The position numbers and the translations under genes were made by a program. DNA of 64,000 nucleotides from Streptomyces sp. NBC_00464 (lineage in GTDB: Bacteria > Actinomycetota > Actinomycetes > Streptomycetales > Streptomycetaceae): assembly GCF_036013915.1 (NCBI RefSeq), contig NZ_CP107899.1, forward strand, positions 5,022,001-5,086,000, in the 5' to 3' direction. This document shows, one piece after another, positions 57,401 to 64,000 of the stretch. The notes under the pieces were generated by a model. The model saw nothing but the letters and a program-made list of their open reading frames with translations. It was not told the DNA's origin and searched no databases. How positions within the stretch are numbered: the first letter of the stretch is position 1; every line of letters begins with the position of its first letter.

Positions 57401-59004
57401 AGCAGGTCCTCCGTGGTCACGGGGTCAGGGCGCTCGGCGGCCGCCGCACCGCCCGGCGGGCCGCCGTGGGTCCACGGGGTCTCCTCCGCGTCCGGCAGCT
57501 GCGGGCCACCGCGCTGGTCGTGCTCGAAGAGCGTCCAGGCGATGACGTCACCGGGCTCCGGCACCGAACCCGGGGCGGGCTCCTTGCCGCGGCCCATCCG
57601 GTCGGTGATCCGCAGCACCAGCGAGGGTGCCGCGCCCTCCTCCTGCGGCCCGTAGCCCGCGAACTCGGCGGTCTGCGGCTTGCCGTCCAGCGAGCGGTAG
57701 ACCTTCACGCGCTCGCCCAGATGCGGCTGCTCGGCCGTGAACATCGTGACCAGGGGGCGCGGGGAGGGGCGCTTGGACTCGCTGTACGCCATCTCCACCG
57801 AGGTCACCTCGCCGAGAAACGCCTCGCCCGCCAGCCGCCGGCCGGCCAGCACCAGCGGATCGTCCAGCGCCTCCTGGGCCTCCAGCTGGGCCTGCGCCGT
57901 CTCCCGGGCCGCCAGCTTGCGGGCCGCCGTCACCGCGTCGTCCCGGCGGGGCTGCGGCGGCTCACCGGCCCGCACCCGGTCGCGGTGGCCGGTGAACGAC
58001 CAGCGGTCGCGGGTCCAGCGGTCCTCGGCCCTGGACCCCTCGGGCAGCTCCCGCAGCAGGTCCAGGCCGCGCCACACGGCGTCCCAGGTCGGCCGCAGCA
58101 CACCGGCCAGCAGTCCTCGGATCTCCCGCTCGGCCGCGGTCAGCTCGGCGAGCCGGGCATCGGCCGCCAGACCGTCCTCGGCAGCGGCCAGCGAGGTGCG
58201 CGCCCGGTCGTACTTCTCGATCGCGGGGGCCAGCAGCCGGTTGTCGAAGTCGGGGTCGGTGGCCGGTCCGGCCGGCGGGCACAGCAACTGGCCCCCGGCG
58301 TCCCTGGCCAGCTCGGCGCGGAGCGCGGCCTCGGCCCCGGACTCACCGGCCGGCGGGTCGATCCAGGCGAGCAGGGCACCCAGGTGCTGGTCCTCCAGGG
58401 AGGACTGGCCGGTCGCCCAGTGCCGGTTCAGCAGATCGGTGCCGGCCAGCAGCAGCGAGGAGCCCGGCACCCGGGCCCGCTCGCCGTAGTGCGTCAGCCA
58501 GCGGCCCAGCAGCGGGACCCGGGCGGGCGCCGGATACGGGGTGTCGGGGTCGTCCTCGGCGGTACGCCGGAACCGCATGGAACGGCCCAGCAGCCGGACG
58601 AACTCGATGCCCGCCCGGCTCGGCACGATCAGCTGCGCCGCGTCCGTGCACAGCTCGGTCTCGACCTTGGCCTTCTTGCCGGTCGACGGGTCGGTCTCGC
58701 TCCGCTCGGCGGGCTCGATGACATCGGCGAACGACTCGATGTACGGCAGGACCGCCTCGGCCAGCTCCGCCAGGAACGCGAACCGCAGATCCCGGTCGCG
58801 CGGCTGCGCCACGACCAGCAGCCGGGGCGCGTCCCGGTCCGTGCCGACGAGCGCGCCGAGCGGGGCGCCGGCCTCGCCCGCGGTGGTGAGCGGCACCAGC
58901 ACGAGCGGCCGGTCGCCGAGGTGGCGGTGGCGGACGGTGGCCATCGGCTGGGCGCGACCGCTCTCCACGGCCTCCAGCCGGGCCAGGGTGCCGATCAGCG
59001 ACAT
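57397..59004 (-). CDS. Uncharacterised 535-aa protein coupled to helicase and nuclease
   Basis: A soluble protein with no motif I recognise. The N-terminal half is mixed alpha/beta (PLVLVPLTTAGEAGAPLGAL, LLVVAQPRDRDLRFAFLAEL). The middle is helical and rich in Ala/Arg/Glu (residues about 230-400). The last 130 residues look like a beta-barrel (AFLGEVTSVEMAYSESKRPS, PHLGERVKVYRSLDGK, APSLVLRITDRMG, PGDVIAWTLFEHDQ). That order, stalk then barrel immediately before an SF1 core, recalls the missing part of a Dna2/Upf1-type helicase. This is inference. It overlaps the nuclease gene by 10 bases and the helicase gene by 4. Confidence 0.8.
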   Translation of the reverse strand: MSLIGTLARLEAVESGRAQPMATVRHRHLGDRPLVLVPLTTAGEAGAPLGALVGTDRDAPRLLVVAQPRDRDLRFAFLAELAEAVLPYIESFADVIEPAERSETDPSTGKKAKVETELCTDAAQLIVPSRAGIEFVRLLGRSMRFRRTAEDDPDTPYPAPARVPLLGRWLTHYGERARVPGSSLLLAGTDLLNRHWATGQSSLEDQHLGALLAWIDPPAGESGAEAALRAELARDAGGQLLCPPAGPATDPDFDNRLLAPAIEKYDRARTSLAAAEDGLAADARLAELTAAEREIRGLLAGVLRPTWDAVWRGLDLLRELPEGSRAEDRWTRDRWSFTGHRDRVRAGEPPQPRRDDAVTAARKLAARETAQAQLEAQEALDDPLVLAGRRLAGEAFLGEVTSVEMAYSESKRPSPRPLVTMFTAEQPHLGERVKVYRSLDGKPQTAEFAGYGPQEEGAAPSLVLRITDRMGRGKEPAPGSVPEPGDVIAWTLFEHDQRGGPQLPDAEETPWTHGGPPGGAAAAERPDPVTTEDLL

Positions 59005-60092
59005 GCGGTGCTCCCCTCCAGCGCCTCGGCGCGCAGCGAGGCCGCGCGCAGCAGTGCGGCGACCGTCGGGTCCGCCGGATCGCCCTCCTTGCCCGCGGCC
59101 GCGGCGAGCACCCCCGCGACCGTGGTCAGCCCGCCGAGCTCGCCCCGCACGCTGCGTCCGAGCGCCTCGACCGCACCGGCGGCGCGGGCCCTGGCCCGGC
59201 AGTGGAAGGCGAGCTCGCAGGCGGCCAGGCACTCCGGCGCGTACGCCGCGGTGACGGACTCGACCGCGGTGTCCAGCTCCTCGGGGGAGCACTCCGGATC
59301 GAAGGTGGTGCCCTCGGGCAGGGCAGCCGCGATGTCCTCGATCCGGGTCAGCCGGGTCAGCTGCCTACGGGTCACCGCGCGCTGCTTGCGTACGTCGACG
59401 ACGGAGGCGGTCGGCAGGTTGGAGAAGTCCTTGGGGCAGACCAGCAGCACCCGGTGGCCGACCGCCGCGCCGTCGGTCGCCGCGGCGACCCGCTCCAGTG
59501 CCAGGACGTACACGGCGGACTGGCGGGCGGCCGCGCCCACCTTCGCAGCGTCGGCGGAGCCGTCGATCATGGGGAAGGACTTGATCTCGACGACGGTCCA
59601 GGTGCCGTCGGGGTGCACCACCACCGCGTCCGGCTCCAGATAGGCGGGCGAGCCCGCCACCTCCAGGGCCAGCATCGGGTGGTCGAGCAGCGCCCAGCCG
59701 CCGGACGCGGTCGCCTCGCGCAGGGCGAGCGCGGTGCGGGCGGCGCGGCCCTCGGGGCCCGCGGCCGTCAGATCGGGCACCGGGACGTCGCCGGGCGGCT
59801 CGCCGGGCTCGCCGAAGCCCTGGTGCAGCAGGCGCATCAGCTCCGCACCCCCGTCGGCCTTGACCCTGGCCTCGAAGGCGTTGCCCCGCATGAAGGCGAA
59901 CTGGGACTGGCCGAAGGCGGCCGGTGAGCCGAGCGCGGTGGCGAGCGCGCCCTTGTCGACACCGGCGCCGTCGAGCAGGGCGCGTCGCTTGCAGCCGGGG
60001 TTGGCGGCCAGGGCGGCCAGCGCGCGGGCGTCCAGCGGACGGGGTGCGACGGCCGGGCCCCTCAGCTCAGCGAGCCGCCTTCGCAGCGTCAC
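58995..60092 (-). CDS. Cas4/RecB-like PD-(D/E)XK nuclease with predicted iron-sulfur cysteines
   Basis: A 365-aa protein from the GTG at 60092; the frame is open to 60236. All RecB-family landmarks are visible: Cys34 in NPGCKRRALL, GNAFE near 70-74, Asp155 in YLEPDAVVVH, E-x-K at 169-171 in TVVEIKSF, the Q-x-x-x-Y motif at 191-195 in RQSAVYVLAL, and Cys288, Cys292, Cys298 in ECLAACELAFHCR. One N-terminal plus three C-terminal Cys is how Cas4, AddB and Dna2 hold a 4Fe-4S cluster. It probably degrades or resects single-stranded DNA with the coupled helicase. Confidence 0.85.
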   Translation of the reverse strand: MTLRRRLAELRGPAVAPRPLDARALAALAANPGCKRRALLDGAGVDKGALATALGSPAAFGQSQFAFMRGNAFEARVKADGGAELMRLLHQGFGEPGEPPGDVPVPDLTAAGPEGRAARTALALREATASGGWALLDHPMLALEVAGSPAYLEPDAVVVHPDGTWTVVEIKSFPMIDGSADAAKVGAAARQSAVYVLALERVAAATDGAAVGHRVLLVCPKDFSNLPTASVVDVRKQRAVTRRQLTRLTRIEDIAAALPEGTTFDPECSPEELDTAVESVTAAYAPECLAACELAFHCRARARAAGAVEALGRSVRGELGGLTTVAGVLAAAAGKEGDPADPTVAALLRAASLRAEALEGSTACR

Positions 60093-61056
60093 CGCCTGCG
60101 GCTCTTCCTGCGGCGGCCGGGACGTCGGCCGGGGCAGGTGGGCCGGCCGGTGCTGCTGCATCGGTGGGATCTGCGGAGGTGGTCCGCTGGCCGGGGATTC
60201 GCTCACCCGCGGAAGTCTTGCATCCGGCACTGACATCCGGGGACGTCATGGCGGGGGACACCTGTGCGAAACGGGCCTGGACCGCGTCCTTGACCCGGTC
60301 GGCGAGGCGCGTCACGGGCCTGGCCAGCAGCGCCCCGACGCCCATCACGGCGGCTCCGGCGACAGCGTCCAGGAAGTAGTGGTTGGCGGTTCCCATCACC
60401 ACGATGACGGTGATCAGCGGGTAGGCGATACCCGCGGCCCGCAGGAGCGGGTGCCTGGCGTGGCGCCACAGGAGGATGCCGCACCAGAGCGCCCAGCCGA
60501 CGTGCAGGCTCGGCATCGCCGCGTACTGGTTGGTCATGCCGCCCATGCCGCGCGGGGCGCTCGCTTCGGTGCCCCACCAGCCGTACGAGCTGTACTGGGC
60601 CATCGTGTCGACGAATCCGTGCCCGGCGGCCAGCAGCCGCGGCGGGCAGGTCGGCATCAGCGTGAAGCCGATGAGGCCGAGCATCGTGGAGGTCATCAGC
60701 CAGGTCCTGGCCCGGCGGTAGGCGGCCGAGTGGCGCCGGAACATCCAGATCAGGACGGCCGGGGTGACCAGGTAGTGCAGGGAGGCGTACGCGAAGTCGG
60801 CGGGTATGCCTATCGAGGGGTGCGCGGTGAACAGCCGGTTGAGCGGGTGTTCGGCATTGAGGAAGAGGGCCTTCTCCAGATCCAGGATGCGCAGACCGTG
60901 GTCGACGGCGGTGGACACGTCGCCCCGGACCAGAAGCCTGCCGCCCGAGTACGCCCCGTACACCAGGGCCAGGAGCGGGAGCTCGGTCCACCAACGGGGC
61001 CGTTGGCCCGGCACGGGCGCGGTGGTGGCATGCGGCATCCGGAAGTTCTCCATCAT
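60067..61056 (-). CDS. PAP2-family membrane phosphatase/phosphotransferase
   Basis: A 329-aa protein. Five or six helices cover residues about 20-265. The PAP2 motifs are AAMPSLHVGWALW (the S-x-H motif) and ANHYFLDAVAGAA (H-x-x-x-D). TCPPRLLAAGHGFVDTMAQY resembles the inositol-phosphoceramide-synthase-like subgroup that handles phospholipid head groups. The C-terminal 65 residues are Ala/Pro-rich. The 3' end overlaps the nuclease start by 26 bases, so it may head the same operon, though the functions appear unrelated. Confidence 0.87.
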   Translation of the reverse strand: MMENFRMPHATTAPVPGQRPRWWTELPLLALVYGAYSGGRLLVRGDVSTAVDHGLRILDLEKALFLNAEHPLNRLFTAHPSIGIPADFAYASLHYLVTPAVLIWMFRRHSAAYRRARTWLMTSTMLGLIGFTLMPTCPPRLLAAGHGFVDTMAQYSSYGWWGTEASAPRGMGGMTNQYAAMPSLHVGWALWCGILLWRHARHPLLRAAGIAYPLITVIVVMGTANHYFLDAVAGAAVMGVGALLARPVTRLADRVKDAVQARFAQVSPAMTSPDVSAGCKTSAGERIPGQRTTSADPTDAAAPAGPPAPADVPAAAGRAAGGDAAKAAR

Positions 61057-61350
61057 GTGTTCACGCGGCCGACGGCGGGCGTTCAACCGTACGGTGCAGG
61101 TCGGCCGCGATTCGCCCGGGGGTACCTTTTCGGTACCCCTCAGCTGCTCGGATTCGTCTGTGGTCAGTGGGACGCCGGTGCGGCCCCACAGGTTGCCTCT
61201 CGCGAAGGTACGCGATGATGGAAATCCGGACGATCCGTTTCCCCGCTCCACCTGTTGAACCCGTTCCATCCCGGGCGGATTCGTCCCCATCGATGTCCAA
61301 GATCTCAGATCCCGCATCTCAGGTCCCAGTTTTTCAGGGAGAGCTGTCAC
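61057..61350. other. Divergent intergenic region
   Basis: 294 bases between the PAP2 and histidine phosphatase genes. GGGGGTACC and GGTACCCC flank a short centre near 61119-61139. No gene is recognised. Confidence 0.4.
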
Positions 61351-61947
61351 ATGGCACCGCGCATCCTGCTGGCCCGGCACGGTCGGACGGAATGGTCCGT
61401 CAAGGGCAATCACACCGGCAGGACGGATATTCCGCTGCTCGACTCCGGGCGCGAGGGGGCCAAGCTCCTCGGTGAGCGGCTCCACCGCAGGCCGTGGGTG
61501 GACCTGCCCGGTCTGGAGGTCCGCACCAGCCCGCTCGTGCGGGCGTCCGAGACGTGCGAGATCGCGGGGTTCGGCGACCGGGCCGAGCCGTGGGACGCGC
61601 TGATGGAGTGGGACTACGGGGCGTACGAGGGGATGACGCCGGCCGCGATCAAGGCGGCCCGTCCGGACTGGTTCATCTGGCGCGACGGGGTGCCGGAGGG
61701 GGAGACCCTGGCCCAGGTGTCGGCCCGCGCCGACGAGATCGTCGAGTGGGCGCTCTCGGCCGACCGCGACGTCCTGGTCTTCGGCCACGGCCACATCCTG
61801 CGGGTGCTGGGGGCGCGGTGGCTGGGCGAGGACGCGTCGTACGCCGCACGTCTGCGGCTGGAGCCGACGGCACTGTCGGTCCTGGGGTGGGCGTACGGGG
61901 ACCCGGCGCTGGAGCGCTGGAACGACACGGGCCACCTGGAGGGGTAG
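61351..61947 (+). CDS. Histidine phosphatase (phosphoglycerate-mutase-like)
   Basis: A 198-aa enzyme. The ATG at 61351 follows [24 protein letters not shown] holds the R-H-G catalytic motif. [10 protein letters not shown], the acid/base [11 protein letters not shown] and [11 protein letters not shown] (second His) are all present. It is typical of the small actinobacterial acid phosphatases related to GpmB. Substrate unknown. Confidence 0.92.
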   Translation: MAPRILLARHGRTEWSVKGNHTGRTDIPLLDSGREGAKLLGERLHRRPWVDLPGLEVRTSPLVRASETCEIAGFGDRAEPWDALMEWDYGAYEGMTPAAIKAARPDWFIWRDGVPEGETLAQVSARADEIVEWALSADRDVLVFGHGHILRVLGARWLGEDASYAARLRLEPTALSVLGWAYGDPALERWNDTGHLEG

Positions 61948-61975
61948 CGGCACGTTTCGGGCCGGGGCCCGAGGA

Positions 61976-62180
61976 ACCAGCCCGTCCGGCGTTTGAGGAC
62001 GGAACCCTCAGCCCGGGGCCAGGAGGCGAAATCCAGCCCGCCCGGCGTTTGAGGGCAAGGACCCGCGCCCGGGACCGGGGCGCGGTTCCGTCCTCAATCG
62101 CCGGACTGGCTTGAGCGGGCCAGCAGGTCTGAAGGGGCCGACGGGCTCGAGAAGGGCCCGGCGCCCCGTCCTCAAACGCC
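61976..62180. repeat. Cluster of four REP-like elements
   Basis: Direct copies at 61978-62002 (AGCCCGTCCGGCGTTTGAGG) and 62033-62056, and inverted copies at 62090-62110 (TCCTCAATCGCCGGACTGGC) and 62168-62180. Each can form a CCGTCC/GGACGG hairpin. The last copy covers the stop codon of the XRE gene. Another copy lies inside the permease gene at 22913-22939. Confidence 0.82.
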
Positions 62181-63536
62181 CGCCGCGGACATCGCGTGGC
62201 GGTCCAGGAAGTCCTTGACGTCCACCGAGCCCCGGCCCCGGGGACGCAGGACCGTGACCGCGTCGGCCAGCATCGACCGGATACGGGAGGACTGGACCTG
62301 GTCCAGCAGGTCGAGCACCCGGTGACCCGTCGCCGCGGCCTCCTCCGTGAGCCCGGCCAGGGCCAGGTCCGTGGTCAGCTCCGCGCGGTACAGCGCCAGA
62401 TTCCGGGTGAAGTGCGGTTCCTGGAGCCGCGTCGCGCGCCGCGCGTGACGCGCGGCCCGCGACCAGTCGCCCAGCGCCGACCAGCACTGCGCCTCCAGCA
62501 TCTCCAGCTCCGCCTCCCGGAAGAAGGTCATCCACTCCGGGTCCGCCGCGGACGGCCCCCGTCCGAACGCGGTGTGCGCCCGGCCGAGCGCCCGTTCGCA
62601 GCCGGTACGGTCCCCGAGCCCGGCCCGGCCCCCCGCCTCCCGCAGTGCGAGCAGCGCCAGCAGCCGCGGCGAGCCCAGGGACTGGGCGGCCCGCTGCCCC
62701 GCCTCCGCCGCGCGTACGGACTCGCGCGGCCGGCCCATGTCGCGGGCCAGGAACGACGCGTTGCAGAACGCGTGCGCCTCCAGCGCCGGGTCCCCGGCCA
62801 GCCGGGCGGTGGCCAGCGCCTCCGCGTAGTGCGAGCGTGCGTCGTCGAACCGGCCCGAGTCATGGGCCAGCCAGCCCACCGAGATGGCCAGCTCGCCGGC
62901 GCCCGTATGCAGCCGGTCCGCCGTGGAGCGGCGGGTCGCGGTGCCGGAGTCGAGCAGCGCGTACGCCGCCCGCAGCGGCTGCGAGGCCCGTCGGTACAGG
63001 CCGTCGCCGCCGTGCCGGTCGTCCAGCAGGCGGATCTGCCGCACCGCCTTCTCGACGGCGTTCACCTCCGCCTCGCCGACCCGGCGCTGCGCGGGCACGG
63101 AGGCGGCGGCGGGGCCGCCGAGGCTCAGGCCCAGGGAGGCGGCCGCCACCGCGGTGGTGCCGCTCGTCATGAATGCGCGACGCAGCACGTCGCTCTCCTC
63201 GTCGGTGTCGCCGCCGAACACGAGCAGCGGGGAAGTCGGGGGGCGCGGGGCGTCCGCCGCGGACCGGGCCCCTCGGCCGCGTACCGATTCGCGCGGTGAG
63301 AAGCCCAGGTCCGCCAGGGTCGCCCCGGGGAACATGTGCAGGAAGACCCGCTCGTACGCGTAGTTGGGGCAGCGGATCTCGCCGGACTCCACGCGTCCGA
63401 TGTACCGGGCGTCGCACGCGACCTGCTCGCCGATCTCGCGAGCGGACCTGCGTACCGCGGCAGCGAACTCTCCGGCGGAGCGCTGTCCGCGCAGCCGCCG
63501 GAAGGCGGAGTTGGGAACTGCCCGTGTCGACACCAT
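62172..63536 (-). CDS. XRE/TPR transcriptional regulator (NsdA-like)
   Basis: A 454-aa protein; the ATG at 63536 is preferred (the frame is open to 63593). A helix-turn-helix lies at residues about 8-70 (EFAAAVRRSAREIGEQVACD, then ARYIGRVESGEIRCPNYAYE). An unusual hydrophobic segment preceded by RRAFMTSG lies at residues about 125-145. About seven TPR-like helical pairs fill the rest (DDARSHYAEALATARLAGD and similar). NsdA-type proteins influence sporulation and antibiotic production. The effect here is unknown. A REP-like repeat supplies its stop codon. Confidence 0.82.
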   Translation of the reverse strand: MVSTRAVPNSAFRRLRGQRSAGEFAAAVRRSAREIGEQVACDARYIGRVESGEIRCPNYAYERVFLHMFPGATLADLGFSPRESVRGRGARSAADAPRPPTSPLLVFGGDTDEESDVLRRAFMTSGTTAVAAASLGLSLGGPAAASVPAQRRVGEAEVNAVEKAVRQIRLLDDRHGGDGLYRRASQPLRAAYALLDSGTATRRSTADRLHTGAGELAISVGWLAHDSGRFDDARSHYAEALATARLAGDPALEAHAFCNASFLARDMGRPRESVRAAEAGQRAAQSLGSPRLLALLALREAGGRAGLGDRTGCERALGRAHTAFGRGPSAADPEWMTFFREAELEMLEAQCWSALGDWSRAARHARRATRLQEPHFTRNLALYRAELTTDLALAGLTEEAAATGHRVLDLLDQVQSSRIRSMLADAVTVLRPRGRGSVDVKDFLDRHAMSAAGV

Positions 63537-63605
63537 GACGGGGCCCTCTCTGGTGCGAGCCGGGCGCCTGTTTCCGGTGTCCCGGCGGAGCAAGAACGTA
63601 CCTGC

Positions 63606-63619
63606 TGTGACGAGTCACA
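63606..63619. promoter_or_regulatory. Short inverted repeat in divergent promoter region
   Basis: TGTGA, CGAG, TCACA: 5-base perfect arms, 70 bases upstream of the XRE gene start. It could be a regulator site. Confidence 0.35.
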
Positions 63620-63777
63620 CACACTGCGTTTCCCAACAAATCGGATATCTCGCCCACGATCCGCCATGAACTGCCACCCTTTGCGGCGGTGCTGCACCGT
63701 AGCCCTTGACGCGGTCGGCACGTTGGTCCATGCGGAGACGGAGTCCGGCTCCGCCCGGCGATGAGAGGAGAGGTCCC

Positions 63778-64000
63778 TTGTTGCACCTCGGCACGGCGAC
63801 CGGATCGCGAACGACCGCGACGACTGCGGCCACCACGACGACGGCGGCCACCACGGCGACGGCAGGCACCACGGCATCCGCCGAGGGGCCCTGCGCCCCC
63901 GGCGCACCCCCCGAGCCCGAACCCTGCGATCTCGTGACCGTCCCCGCCCGCCAGGGCCTGGAGGCCGTCGACATCCTGCGGCGCGGCGCGGATGTGGAGG
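63778..64000 (+). CDS. Thr/Ala-rich N-terminus of a protein cut by the window edge
   Basis: Reads from TTG 63778 (GGAGAGG upstream) to the right edge without a stop; 74 codons are visible. The first 35 residues are almost only Thr and Ala. Then CAPGAPPEPEPCDLVTVPAR and QGLEAVDILRRGADVE follow. The second run resembles the FDVVNVPTLFGRRMLEHL region of the Prim-Pol-like protein at 54529-55248. Too little is visible to name it. Confidence 0.65.
   Translation, partial: MLHLGTATGSRTTATTAATTTTAATTATAGTTASAEGPCAPGAPPEPEPCDLVTVPARQGLEAVDILRRGADVE

Noticed and set aside
57466-59643. 725-codon plus-strand frame
   Set aside because: Antisense to the 535-aa protein and the nuclease, both of which are coupled by start/stop overlaps. 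The antisense product has no motifs.
1-64000. CRISPR array
   Set aside because: No series of equally spaced direct repeats with unique spacers was found. The Cas4-like protein is part of a helicase operon without other cas genes.

Overview
The window is high-GC DNA with frequent GTG/TTG starts, and its gene content is typical of a Streptomyces chromosome. The strongest markers are a cslA-glxA-cslZ cellulose-like glycan locus with an AA10 LPMO, a PAS-GGDEF-EAL protein of the CdgA type, class E and class F sortases, a DasR-like operator, and HxlR/ROK/IclR/GntR/MerR regulators. From memory, the order around cslA, the NlpC/P60 and SPFH genes, the LPMO, an amino-acid-type ABC transporter and the GGDEF-EAL gene resembles the SCO2817-SCO2838 region of S. 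coelicolor. No phage, insertion sequence, CRISPR array or large biosynthetic cluster is visible. The region looks like core chromosome with small accessory insertions.

Layout. 1-2.5 kb: a PLD-nuclease/SF2-helicase fusion running off the left edge. 2.5-19 kb: mostly single genes and regulator/target pairs. These include MerR with a divergent SDR, HxlR with a divergent MFS exporter, ROK with a divergent Gfo/Idh/MocA oxidoreductase, a class E sortase, a DUF3311/sodium symporter pair, a YidC paralogue, an FAH-family hydrolase, and a secreted protein ending in an LARTG sorting motif. 19-27.3 kb: an aminophosphonate uptake and degradation locus. It has a GntR/UTRA regulator, an FAD oxidoreductase, a phosphonatase-like HAD enzyme, a complete AEP-type ABC transporter, and a secreted alkaline-phosphatase-superfamily enzyme. 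The last is a separate unit preceded by nearly the same operator as the main operon. 27.4-29.6 kb: a NagD-type HAD phosphatase, then an exported protein with a class F sortase.

29.9-39.9 kb: the cell-surface glycan region. It holds GH6 CslZ, GlxA and CslA, an NlpC/P60 protein with two C-terminal repeats, an SPFH protein and a dre-preceded LPMO. 39.9-44.1 kb: an acyl-CoA-ligase-like enzyme, a 14-TM exporter with an apparently leaderless regulated promoter, and an IclR regulator. 44.3-49.7 kb: an ectoine-type transporter (ehuBCDA), a D-2-hydroxyacid dehydrogenase and a EutA/maleate-isomerase-like protein. 49.7-54.4 kb: an LLM flavin monooxygenase, the GGDEF-EAL protein and an M6 metalloprotease. 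54.5-61 kb: a minus-strand DNA-metabolism block. It contains a PAP2 gene, a Cas4/RecB-like PD-(D/E)XK nuclease, an uncharacterised 535-aa protein, an SF1 helicase, a small protein and a Prim-Pol-like protein. The nuclease, 535-aa and helicase genes overlap end to start. 61.3-64 kb: a histidine phosphatase, a cluster of REP-like repeats, an XRE/TPR regulator and a truncated Thr/Ala-rich gene.

Three tRNA-Lys(CUU) genes with the same sequence, all on the minus strand, sit at 35.4, 43.2 and 54.5 kb, each followed by a strong hairpin. The best candidates for undescribed biology are the split nuclease/535-aa/helicase operon with its Prim-Pol neighbour, and the coupling of a secreted phosphodiesterase-like enzyme to the aminophosphonate regulon by a shared operator.
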